A stretch of 64,000 nt of DNA, taken from positions 19,008 to 83,007 of the forward strand of contig CAZWHY010000010.1 of the NCBI GenBank assembly GCA_964633725.1. The letters run 5' to 3'. The notes under the pieces were generated by a model, which saw only the letters and a program-made list of their open reading frames with translations, did not search any database and had not been told where the DNA came from. Position 1 is the first letter of the stretch. Each line of letters starts with the position of its first letter. Positions 7,395-16,262 of this stretch are shown here, piece by piece. The position numbers and the translations under genes were made by a program. This stretch comes from Berkiella_A sp964633725. GTDB taxonomy: Bacteria; Pseudomonadota; Gammaproteobacteria; Berkiellales; Berkiellaceae.

Positions 7395-9641
7395 TTAGTC
7401 ATCAATATCCATGTCGTTGCTGTGGCTATTGCTGTCACTGTCACTGTCACTGTCACTGTCACTGTCACTATCATGGTCTTTATCTTTTTTAGGTAATTTA
7501 TAGATAACCAGACGTCGAGATAAAGGAGAGGTATATTCATCCTTCGATCCATTGCCTAAAATAATCATGTCTTTCACGATCGTTGGGCGTTGGTAGTGTG
7601 GAATGTAAGCACTGGGCTCGCCGGGTAAACTAAGCGGCAAGCGTTTGAGTAGCTCGCCTGTCTTCGCATCGAGAACAACATATTCTGATAAAAGGACAGG
7701 CGCACCAGCAACGGGTAAGCCATAGGCGCGAGATATTCCGGATACCACAACACCATTTGCGACGGTCGTAGAACCTTCATACCAGCCAGCTACTGGAGTT
7801 GGCTGACCATTTCCATCTAATATCGGCATGCCTGTATTCGCATCGACCAAAGTGCCTGTTAAGCAACGTTGCCAAGCAAGTTCACCAGTCGCCAAATCAA
7901 CCGCACCATAGATACCTCCCGTTAAGTTACCATTTCCGTCAAATACTTCAGCAGGGCATGAGCCAGGTACGACCTTATTTGCGGGGTCATTGACGGTAGA
8001 AGCCGTAATGGCTCCAGTTGTACTGGTGGTATACATACGGACACCATCCGTTGCTGAGCCCCATAAGATGCCTCCAGCAAACAGTGAGCCTGGTCCAAAA
8101 CTAGCAGGACCCCAAATAATATCGCCTGTATCTGGATTTAAGGCGTATATATTGGCCCCTTTATTGGTCGTAATTATCATGTCTTGCTTTTCACCATTAG
8201 GCATTTTGACTTTTTTAACAAACATGGGTTGTTCTGCTACGTCTAAATCTTTTGCAAAAAAGTTAAGTGGGAAAAGTGGGGAGTTTGCTCGTAGATAGGA
8301 TGGGCATGCTGGCACCTCATTGGCAAACGGAGGGCCAAATATTGGCGCGAGGCAGGCTAAATTCCAAACATCAAATCCATTAAAACGCGTAGCCCATTTT
8401 ATCTTACCGGTTTTATAGTCAAGGGCAATTACAGCATCGGCGAGTACATGTGAAGATGAGCTAATGCCAGGCTCGCCACTGGGGATATTATGCACGCTTC
8501 CAACAATAGGGGTTCCATCTTGATTAAAGTCATAGCATTCCTCTCCGCCGAATGGATTGGCGCCAGGAGCGGACATTCTAGAAACTTCGCAATCTATGGC
8601 GGCTTGTGGCGCTGAGTATGCCTCTCCTGTTGCCATATAAATGTGCTTCCGTTTTTTATCTATAGAAAAATTACCCCCTCCCCAAGAGGATGCGCCATTC
8701 CAAATGCCTATATTACCCTCACCCACCACTTGAGCTTGTGTGCGATAGTTTTGTTCAGGGATAACATAAGTCTTCCAGAGTATTTCGCCTGTTTTAAGAT
8801 CCATTGCAACTAAGGCATTTCTGTACATTACACCACTTTTTTTAGGGTCTGTACCTGGGACTAAAAATGGATCCACTCCAGAATTATAATCAAAAAAGCT
8901 AACACCTAAGGTGCCTGATAGCTGTGATGACAGTGCGGCATAAACGATACCTTTGTGCACGACAGGGCTGTTCGTAATAATGGCTTGTGGGTTATCATCA
9001 ATTATGGTTTTCCATAATAAGTCGCCATTATTTTTATCAACGGCCATTAGAACGGCGCCTTGAGAAGCTGGGGTAAATCCTAAAAAAGGAAGTGGTACCC
9101 CCATTTGTTCAGGTGTGCCTAAGAAAAATTTATAGTTTCCCGCAAAAATCGTATTGCCGGATAATGTGGGTTGAATTCGATTGATGAAAATATCGTCGCC
9201 GTCGTCTGGGCTATCGCCTGTGTAGCGTGAATCGTTCACAAAATCATAGACATCAACAATCTTGGGTTTATTTGAACCATCAGGATTAGTGCCGTCCATC
9301 TTTTTACTGTCAATGACATGCATACGCCCATCAGTTGTTGGCAGATATATAATACCTTTTTTTGTGACGGCAATACCATGACCCATAGCATTTTCAGCTC
9401 TTTGCTTTCCTGGAGGATTAACGGCTGTGTCAATATTGTAAATGGCATGTAGTTCTACCGAGGAGACATTATCTTTATTGATGTTACTGAGCTTAGAGGC
9501 ATCCGCATTATTGTTTATCGTTGCGCCGTGAAATTGCCACTGTTTTTTATCAGCAAACGCACTTTGCCAAGGAAACATAAGGGAAAGTATAATTGTGCTA
9601 CAAATTAGCTCCCTCCTTAAATTAAAATGTATACCACTCAT
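7395..9641 (-). CDS. exported PQQ-dependent dehydrogenase-like beta-propeller protein
   Basis: The 748-residue product has a Sec signal peptide (cleavage likely after AFA near residue 30), then repeated propeller blades of the type DLKTGEILWKTYV, DYKTGKIKWATRF, DLATGELAWQRC and DAKTGELL. The segment FDVWNLAC matches the Asp-Trp active-site area of quinoprotein alcohol or polyvinyl-alcohol dehydrogenases. I see no CxxCH, so there is no fused cytochrome; electrons must go to a separate acceptor. Start ATG follows AGGGG. The last 25 or so residues are an Asp-Ser repeat tail. It faces the pqq operon, which presumably supplies its cofactor. Substrate unknown. Confidence 0.85.
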   Translation of the reverse strand: MSGIHFNLRRELICSTIILSLMFPWQSAFADKKQWQFHGATINNNADASKLSNINKDNVSSVELHAIYNIDTAVNPPGKQRAENAMGHGIAVTKKGIIYLPTTDGRMHVIDSKKMDGTNPDGSNKPKIVDVYDFVNDSRYTGDSPDDGDDIFINRIQPTLSGNTIFAGNYKFFLGTPEQMGVPLPFLGFTPASQGAVLMAVDKNNGDLLWKTIIDDNPQAIITNSPVVHKGIVYAALSSQLSGTLGVSFFDYNSGVDPFLVPGTDPKKSGVMYRNALVAMDLKTGEILWKTYVIPEQNYRTQAQVVGEGNIGIWNGASSWGGGNFSIDKKRKHIYMATGEAYSAPQAAIDCEVSRMSAPGANPFGGEECYDFNQDGTPIVGSVHNIPSGEPGISSSSHVLADAVIALDYKTGKIKWATRFNGFDVWNLACLAPIFGPPFANEVPACPSYLRANSPLFPLNFFAKDLDVAEQPMFVKKVKMPNGEKQDMIITTNKGANIYALNPDTGDIIWGPASFGPGSLFAGGILWGSATDGVRMYTTSTTGAITASTVNDPANKVVPGSCPAEVFDGNGNLTGGIYGAVDLATGELAWQRCLTGTLVDANTGMPILDGNGQPTPVAGWYEGSTTVANGVVVSGISRAYGLPVAGAPVLLSEYVVLDAKTGELLKRLPLSLPGEPSAYIPHYQRPTIVKDMIILGNGSKDEYTSPLSRRLVIYKLPKKDKDHDSDSDSDSDSDSDSNSHSNDMDIDD
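7432..7467. repeat. six perfect tandem CTGTCA units in the 3' end of the dehydrogenase gene
   Basis: Six copies of a 6-bp unit are read on the minus strand as alternating Asp and Ser codons. Because the unit is a multiple of three, slippage would lengthen or shorten the acidic tail without a frameshift. Confidence 0.95.
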
Positions 9642-10186
9642 GTTAGCCCCTAAATCTTATCAAAATTAATTAAATTTTCTTTCTTCATCTACACTATTTA
9701 AAAACGCAACCATATGCACTATTTGACATGCACATATAGCGTAATTTCGAATCCCAGTCGGATTACTTCAAATTTTGGTTTTTGCCATTTCATAATAAGC
9801 TCTACTTTTTTCAGACACAGTAAGTTAACTATGGCATAAATTGGATCGAAAAATCACCTTTTAATTTAATATTATTTTAATTGATTATCTCAGCTGGCAT
9901 TGAAATAGATGCGTCAAATATATTATTATATGTTTCATAAAGTTGCAGTCAAGATGGATTCCTGATCAGACATTCTTGGCGAACTACACTATACCTACCC
10001 GCTTGAATTCAAAATGTACAACTTCAATCTATCCCAAATACAAAACCACATATGGGATTTAAAATTCAGTTTAAAGTTATAAAGTGCAAGGTGGTAGGTC
10101 ATCAGTGCGATTGCTCTGAGCCACTGACTTTCGACTATACTTCGTGTTATATCGTACTAGATTAAACGTTTCATTTGAGGGACAGC
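9642..10186. other. 545-bp intergenic region between divergent dehydrogenase and FKBP genes
   Basis: This region holds the divergent promoters of the PQQ dehydrogenase (leftward) and the Mip-like gene (rightward). I searched both strands by eye for a PqqA-like peptide (short ORF with E-x3-Y) and for an RNA or repeat, and saw none. It is AT-rich and carries no convincing small gene. Confidence 0.5.
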
Positions 10187-11086
10187 ATGGCCAAATATTC
10201 AACTCTGACATTATTATCAACGCTGATACTATTATCAAACCCACTATATGCTTTACCGACTGCCACAAACAAACAAAATCATAATCAGCCTATAGAGCAC
10301 CTCGATGGCTATAGTCTAGGTCTTTATATCTCTAAGTACTATCAAACCGAAAAAAAAGCACAGTTCCTAAAAGGATTTCAAGAAGCACTCAACACGACAG
10401 TCCCCCTTGAAGATTTAAAAAACATAAATAAGCTCAAAAACAAATGGCTTTCTCAAAGTAATTTATCCGAGGAGAAAAAATATGCTTATGCCTATGGATA
10501 CCTTGCTGTTATAGAGCCTAAACTCAATAATTTTTCATTTGATCATTTAACCTATATTCAAGGCATTGTTGATGCTGTTAATAATCCAGAAAGTGATTAC
10601 CTCACAATTGATACTGCACAAATAATCACTAAAAACTTCAACAAAAACAAAGTAAAGCAATATAAAAAAGACATGATATCGCTTCATAGTAAAAATGTTG
10701 AGAAAGGCAAAGCCTTCTTAGACGCGAATGCTAAAAAAGAAAATATTGTCACTATGGATAGCGGTTTGCAATATAAGGTTATTGAAGCAGGGGAAGGGAA
10801 AAATCCGAAACCAACAGAGCAAGTCACTTTAAATGTTGTCGGTATGAAAATAAATGGCGATGTATTTTATGACTCCAAACAAGAGTCTCCCAATACCATT
10901 AAAATTAAACTGTCTACCTCTCTTCCTGCTTGGAAGCAAGCTATTTCCAAAATGTCTACGGCGGCTATTTGGGAAATATATGTTCCTTCAAATTTAGCCT
11001 ATGGTCATACAGGCTGGAAAGATATTATCAAACCTGGAGAAACATTAATTTATAAGATTGAGTTGCTGAGCATTGAAAAAAACTAG
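10187..11086 (+). CDS. exported Mip-like FKBP-type peptidyl-prolyl isomerase homologue
   Basis: The ATG at 10187 sits behind GAGGGA. The 299-residue product has a signal peptide (LYA/LPTA cleavage), a charged helical N-terminal region like the Mip dimerisation arm (YSLGLYISKYYQTEKKAQFLKGF), and an FKBP domain from about residue 195 (SGLQYKVIEAGEGKNPKP to the end). Mip-like FKBPs are periplasmic folding factors, and virulence factors in Legionella. Several pocket residues differ: the usual YTG is VVG, FDS is FYDS and VIPGW is SLPAW, though LAYG and the Trp remain. Isomerase activity is therefore uncertain; a chaperone role is possible. Confidence 0.8.
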   Translation: MAKYSTLTLLSTLILLSNPLYALPTATNKQNHNQPIEHLDGYSLGLYISKYYQTEKKAQFLKGFQEALNTTVPLEDLKNINKLKNKWLSQSNLSEEKKYAYAYGYLAVIEPKLNNFSFDHLTYIQGIVDAVNNPESDYLTIDTAQIITKNFNKNKVKQYKKDMISLHSKNVEKGKAFLDANAKKENIVTMDSGLQYKVIEAGEGKNPKPTEQVTLNVVGMKINGDVFYDSKQESPNTIKIKLSTSLPAWKQAISKMSTAAIWEIYVPSNLAYGHTGWKDIIKPGETLIYKIELLSIEKN

Positions 11087-11100
11087 GATGTTATAGCATA

Positions 11101-13047
11101 TTACCAAAAGTGGACTCTTTTTGAATGCGGGATATACATTTTATCATCGGCAGTCGTGTCGTAGTGGTTATGGAATTCATCAATATTAGATAATACGCCA
11201 TTCACTCTGAATTCGGCAGGGGCGTGAGGGTCAATTTTTAATCGTCTCATGATTTCTTCTTCGCGACATTTACTTCGCCAGGTATTCGCCCAGCTTTTAA
11301 AAAACAAAAATATTTCTTTAGCTTTGTTTTTTTCACTATTTATATTGTTCTTAAGGGCATGAAGTGATACCGAGACACCGGATAAATCAGCAATATTTTC
11401 TCCTAAAGTGAGTTTGCCATCGACTGTCATAGTATCTAACTGTGAATATTGGTCATATTGTTCAACTAAGCTTTGGGATTTTTCTTGAAAAGATTTTTGG
11501 TCAGCTGCTGTCCACCAATTGTTCAAGTTGCCCATGGCATCAAATTTACTGCCTTGATCATCAAACGCATGACTTAATTCATGACTTATGATTGCACCAA
11601 TAGCACCATAATTTGTACTCATTGGTTTATGCATGTCATATAAAGGCGGTTGTAAAATAGCCGCTGGAATAATAATGGTATTGAGATGGGGGTCATAACA
11701 TGCATTAACGGTTTGAGCGAGCATAATCCATTCATTAGGATCCACAGGGTTTAGCAGCTTGTCGATTGTGCGCGTAAAGTTAAAAATTCTTGCATTTTGA
11801 ATGTTTTCTATTAATGTTTTTTTAGAGAGTTTTAAACCATGGTAGCTTTTCCATTTTTCAGGTTTTCCAATATTAAATTTTATATTTTTAATTTTTTGTA
11901 TTGCTTTTATCTTGGTTTTACTCGCAAGCCAAGACGATGAATGAATGCGGTGTTCAAAGGCAGACAATAAGTTTTGACATAATACCGTAATGGATTTATC
12001 CATTTTTTTATTATAGTGGCGGTCAATAAAAACTTGTCCCATGGCATCCCCAATGCAATGATTAATTAGATAAATGGCACGTTGAGCCCTTTGTTTGTCT
12101 GTCTCAATGCCTTGTAATGTTTTACGATGAAAATTAAAATGTATATTTTCAAAACCTTTGCTTAAATAGGGTGCATATGTATTTAGCAAATGTCCCAGTA
12201 AATAGCTTTTCCAATCAGATAGGTTGAATTTCTTAATTAGAAAACATAGATGAAGGAAGTAACTGGGTTGGTAGATAATGATATCGTGAGGGATTTTGGT
12301 TCCTAGAGATTGACAAATCTGCTCCCAATGAAGATTTCTATAGTCTTTAATTATTTGTGAGAATTTTAGCTTGTTATATATCTTGTCAAAATCCCTACAG
12401 TCAACCTGCTCCCAATGTCCCGTCGCTATTTCAGTTTCAATGGCTAATATTTTTTCAGCTTTTTGTTCGGGTTCATCTATATTGGCTTGTTGAAATAAAG
12501 AGGAGAAATAAGTTGTGATTTTTGAGTCAATAGAGCCTGATTTCTTAGGGGGAAGGTTATAATACATTTTGTTCGGAAGGGTTAAGCCATCTTGGGAAAA
12601 TGAAAGAATATGTGAGTTGGTATTTTTGAAATCAATATCTACTTTAACCAAAAAAGGGATTGAAACCCCTAATGTGTGTAATTCTACCATCGCTGAAATT
12701 AAGGAAGACACATTGGAGATATGGTGTATCAACTTTATTTGAGGGGAAATTGGAGAAATGTTTTGGGCATCAATCTCTGTCGTATCCATGAAGCTTTGAT
12801 AAATATCTATTATTTGTTGCTCATGCAAAGAGCGTGGCGCTGGTTTCTTTTGTAAATGCTCAATATTGGCAAGAAGCTTGTTTTCATTTTTATCCACTAG
12901 AAGAGAAAAGGTACCCTGTTCAGATTTATGCGCGGGTATCTGTTGTTTTGCTAACCATGCACCGTTAATGTATTGAAAAAAATTATCTTGTGGACGTATT
13001 GATGGGCTAGGTGCTTTACCATGGTTTTGTTTTTGGGTGTTTTTCAT
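11101..13047 (-). CDS. M13 family (neprilysin/PepO-like) zinc metallopeptidase
   Basis: Zinc endopeptidase that cleaves short peptides. The 648-residue product from ATG 13047 (family match begins with RPQDNFFQYINGAW) contains NACYDPHLNTI for substrate binding, the zinc motif HELSH inside ISHELSHAFDDQGS, the third ligand in GENIADLSGV, and the C-terminal EFRVNGVLSNIDEF. It ends in HFW rather than the common CxVW. I see no signal peptide or lipobox, so it is probably cytosolic, like PepO. It converges with the FKBP gene, leaving 14 bp between stops. It lies just downstream of the RND operon on the same strand. Confidence 0.9.
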   Translation of the reverse strand: MKNTQKQNHGKAPSPSIRPQDNFFQYINGAWLAKQQIPAHKSEQGTFSLLVDKNENKLLANIEHLQKKPAPRSLHEQQIIDIYQSFMDTTEIDAQNISPISPQIKLIHHISNVSSLISAMVELHTLGVSIPFLVKVDIDFKNTNSHILSFSQDGLTLPNKMYYNLPPKKSGSIDSKITTYFSSLFQQANIDEPEQKAEKILAIETEIATGHWEQVDCRDFDKIYNKLKFSQIIKDYRNLHWEQICQSLGTKIPHDIIIYQPSYFLHLCFLIKKFNLSDWKSYLLGHLLNTYAPYLSKGFENIHFNFHRKTLQGIETDKQRAQRAIYLINHCIGDAMGQVFIDRHYNKKMDKSITVLCQNLLSAFEHRIHSSSWLASKTKIKAIQKIKNIKFNIGKPEKWKSYHGLKLSKKTLIENIQNARIFNFTRTIDKLLNPVDPNEWIMLAQTVNACYDPHLNTIIIPAAILQPPLYDMHKPMSTNYGAIGAIISHELSHAFDDQGSKFDAMGNLNNWWTAADQKSFQEKSQSLVEQYDQYSQLDTMTVDGKLTLGENIADLSGVSVSLHALKNNINSEKNKAKEIFLFFKSWANTWRSKCREEEIMRRLKIDPHAPAEFRVNGVLSNIDEFHNHYDTTADDKMYIPHSKRVHFW

Positions 13048-13103
13048 GATAAAGCGTTCATCCTTGAATCTTTCTATTTTAAATATAGTTGGCCTTGTGT
13101 GCG

Positions 13104-16100
13104 CTAATGCAAAAAGAAGCTTTCTCGATGCCGTAGTTTCCATCTGAGGCTGATACGTGCTTTTTCTTCTAAAAACAACAAAATGGGAACGATAAATAAT
13201 ACCAAGAAAGTGGTAAAGAATAAGCCAAAGCAAATAGAGATGGCCATCGGGATTAAGAATTGGGCCTGAACAGAGGTTTCAAATAATAAGGGCAACAAAC
13301 CTGCAATGGTTGTAACCGATGTGAGTATTACCGCACGCAACCTAAGACGAGAGGCTTCGACGATGGCATGTTGCATTTTCATGCCCTGAGCAATTAATTC
13401 ATGGTAAAAAGACACTAAAATAATAGAATCGTTCACCACAATGCCGGCTAATCCAAAAAACCCAAATAAAGATAATATAGTCATATCCATCCCCATTACC
13501 CAATGGCCAAATATGGCGCCGGTCATGCCAAATGGCAGTATAGCCATAACGACCAAAGGTTGGGAATATGATGAAAATACCCAGGCCAAAATTAAGTAAA
13601 TTAACCCTATCGATAGAATCACCCCGCGGCCCATATCATTTAAAGTTTGAGCCTGATCTTCTGAACGGCCTTTGAGCTTATATTGGATACCATATTTTTG
13701 CGTAATATCAAGCAGTGTGTTTTTTTCTAAATAAGCGATAACATCCGTTGCCAGAATTTGCGATGAGTCTAATTCTGCTGAGACGCGGTTCACTAATAGG
13801 CCATTGCTATGTTTGAGTATACCCAGCCCTTTATGTTCTGTAAAATAAGCAACGGTATTGAGCGGCACCATATTGCCTTGAGGTGTCAGGATAGGGTAGT
13901 GGTTCAATGTGGCTAGATTGCGCCTTTCTGATTCGGGTAGTATTGCGCGGATTTCAATTTCATCTTCTTGGTCATTTACAATCTGAATAATTGTGCCATC
14001 AAATGCGGCCCGTAATTGTCGACCTAAAGATTCAACCGTAATATTTAAGCTCTCTGCTTGCGGCGTTAAGTGATATATTAGTTCTGGCTTACCATACGGA
14101 AGATTGTCTTCGATATTGAAAACACCATTAAAACCTGCCAAAACTTTTTGTAATTCTAATGATGCGGATTTTAAAATGTTGGCATCTGTACCAATGAGAT
14201 CAATATCGATATCTTTGCCAGCCGGTCCGCCTCGTCTAGAAAAAATAGTAAACTTTTCTAAGCCTGGAGGCAATAGAACTTTTTCTTTCCACTTTTGGAT
14301 AAAGTCATTATTATTAATATCTCTGGTGTCAGGGGATGTTAGCTCAATTTTGATACTGGCCAGATGCGAGGCAGGGGCGGCGGGGACTCTAAGGCTAATG
14401 CCTTGGTTGTAATAGGTAAGCGCACTGAGCAATATGGGTTGTTTTTCATTCTTCTGCGCTTCTAGCACAGTTTGATTGAGAGCCTCTGAAACCTGTGCAA
14501 CAAATTTATTGACCGTCTGCTGTGGTGTCCCTGCTACAAATTGAATATGCGCATTAATAATGCCGCTATCCGCAGTCGGGAAAAAATGGAACCCTAAACG
14601 ACCTGTTAGTGGTAAAGAGAAAACAACGAGCAAAACTGCAAAGCAGATACTCAAACTGATGCCTCGATGAGTAATTGCATTATGAACCCACTGTTTGAAG
14701 CGATGGTCTCTAAAGTGTGTAAATTTGGCATCAAAGCCTAATCTGATTTTTTCTAAGCGACCTATTTTTGTCTGGTTTTTGTTGTTGGTTTTATTGCTGT
14801 TTGAAAAACTGTGAGCAATATGACCTGGTAAAATAAAAAAGCATTCTAGTAAAGAGGCAAGAATGACACAGATAGCGACAAAAGGGATATCAAATAAAAT
14901 GGAACCAATGACGCCGCCAATCATCATGAGTGGCAGAAAGGCTGCAATTGTGGTTAACGAAGAGGCAATCACAGGGGCCAGCATTCGATGTGCGCCTAAT
15001 GACGCTGCTTTATGAGGGGGGACACCATGTTGTATGCGCCAGTATGCATTTTCGCCTACCACGATGGTATCATCAACAATAATGCCTAGGGTCATGATCA
15101 AGGCGAATAGGCTGACCATATTGATGGTGCCGCCAAATAGATACAAAATGCCTAAGGCCGCTGAAAATGATACAGGAATACCAATCGCGATCCAAAAGGC
15201 AATGCGTTTTTCTAAAAATAAAAAAAGCGTAATAATAATGAGCAATAAACCTTGGGAGCCATTTTTGACTAATAATGAAATACGTTCAGAAAGGGGTTGC
15301 CAAGTTTGATCATAAATAAGCATATGAATAGAATCGCCATGAATCAGGCGCATTTCTGTTAACCAATTTTCTAGTATTTTGGCAGAACGTAGAGAGTCTG
15401 CTGCTTCTGTTCTTTGCAATTGTAACTCAATAGCGGGTTGACCTTGATAGGTTAGATAAACTTCATTTTTTTGTGATTTTTCATGAATATTTGTAATTTG
15501 TTTTAAAGGGAGACGCAAAGCAGATTCACTTTGTAAAGATAGCTCACTAAAGCTATAAGGGGTTTCGTGTTGCCCAGGGCTTTTAATGGCATGTCCCCAT
15601 TCTGCCTCACCTGCGGTTCCGGCAGGTAGAATAATACTCTCTTGTGATAAACGTTCAGAAATTTGAGGTATAGATTGATTTAGGTTATGTAACATTTTGC
15701 TTGAGATAGGAACCACAATTTCTAGATCGGGCATTCCTTTAATATTGATTTTGGCAATGCCTTTTGCAAGCAGTGATCTTTTAAATTCATGCGCAAGTGG
15801 ACGCAGTGCTTCTAGATTCTCAGGCCCATAAATAATTAAGGATGCAATGTTTTCATAGCGTTCTGTTTTGGTTATAGTGGGTGGTTCGCTGTCGGCTGGT
15901 AGATTGCGGATAAGATTTACCTGTTGCTTAATATCTTCTAATGCCTGGGCGATATCTGCGTCTTTGGTAAATTCCAGCTGAATAGTCGCTCGACCTTCCG
16001 CTGAGGTGGAGGTCATTTCTTTTACATAGTTGATACTGATGAGCTCTTGCTCAATCGGGATAGTAATCGCTTTTTCTATATCGTTCGCATTGGCGCCTGG

Positions 16101-16262
16101 CCATGCCACTTGTACTTGAATTATCGATAATTGGAAAGTCGGTAAGTATTGCGTGTTGAGTTTTGTTATGGCCCAAATACCAGATAGGAGCAGTAAGAAC
16201 ATTAGTATATTGCTGGCCACTTTATGCTGGCTCATAATGGATATTAGGCTATTTTTGTTCAC
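13104..16262 (-). CDS. RND efflux transporter, inner-membrane pump
   Basis: Proton-driven AcrB/MexB-like pump. Internal duplication is visible, with large periplasmic loops after TM1 and TM7. TM4 carries the proton-relay pair in GIIVDDTIVVGEN, and a matching TM10-11 block is GLAGIVVNDSIILVSFYHEL. I prefer the GTG at 16262, which gives NSLISIMSQHKVASNILM, the usual length before TM1; ATG 16283 and ATG 16235 are alternatives. Product is 1052 residues at this start. The gene overlaps the end of the adaptor gene by 14 bp. No outer-membrane channel gene is present, so it would use one encoded elsewhere. Its 3' end is duplicated at 2326-2443. Confidence 0.9.
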   Translation of the reverse strand: MNKNSLISIMSQHKVASNILMFLLLLSGIWAITKLNTQYLPTFQLSIIQVQVAWPGANANDIEKAITIPIEQELISINYVKEMTSTSAEGRATIQLEFTKDADIAQALEDIKQQVNLIRNLPADSEPPTITKTERYENIASLIIYGPENLEALRPLAHEFKRSLLAKGIAKINIKGMPDLEIVVPISSKMLHNLNQSIPQISERLSQESIILPAGTAGEAEWGHAIKSPGQHETPYSFSELSLQSESALRLPLKQITNIHEKSQKNEVYLTYQGQPAIELQLQRTEAADSLRSAKILENWLTEMRLIHGDSIHMLIYDQTWQPLSERISLLVKNGSQGLLLIIITLFLFLEKRIAFWIAIGIPVSFSAALGILYLFGGTINMVSLFALIMTLGIIVDDTIVVGENAYWRIQHGVPPHKAASLGAHRMLAPVIASSLTTIAAFLPLMMIGGVIGSILFDIPFVAICVILASLLECFFILPGHIAHSFSNSNKTNNKNQTKIGRLEKIRLGFDAKFTHFRDHRFKQWVHNAITHRGISLSICFAVLLVVFSLPLTGRLGFHFFPTADSGIINAHIQFVAGTPQQTVNKFVAQVSEALNQTVLEAQKNEKQPILLSALTYYNQGISLRVPAAPASHLASIKIELTSPDTRDINNNDFIQKWKEKVLLPPGLEKFTIFSRRGGPAGKDIDIDLIGTDANILKSASLELQKVLAGFNGVFNIEDNLPYGKPELIYHLTPQAESLNITVESLGRQLRAAFDGTIIQIVNDQEDEIEIRAILPESERRNLATLNHYPILTPQGNMVPLNTVAYFTEHKGLGILKHSNGLLVNRVSAELDSSQILATDVIAYLEKNTLLDITQKYGIQYKLKGRSEDQAQTLNDMGRGVILSIGLIYLILAWVFSSYSQPLVVMAILPFGMTGAIFGHWVMGMDMTILSLFGFFGLAGIVVNDSIILVSFYHELIAQGMKMQHAIVEASRLRLRAVILTSVTTIAGLLPLLFETSVQAQFLIPMAISICFGLFFTTFLVLFIVPILLFLEEKARISLRWKLRHRESFFLH

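Noticed and set aside
7990..8298. Open frame opposite the PQQ dehydrogenase
   Set aside because: It is antisense to a well-supported coding sequence with normal domain structure; composition mirrors the opposite strand.
9642..10186. Minus-strand ORF overlapping the FKBP start
   Set aside because: It overlaps the strongly supported FKBP signal peptide region, has no ribosome-binding site, and has no PqqA-like motif.
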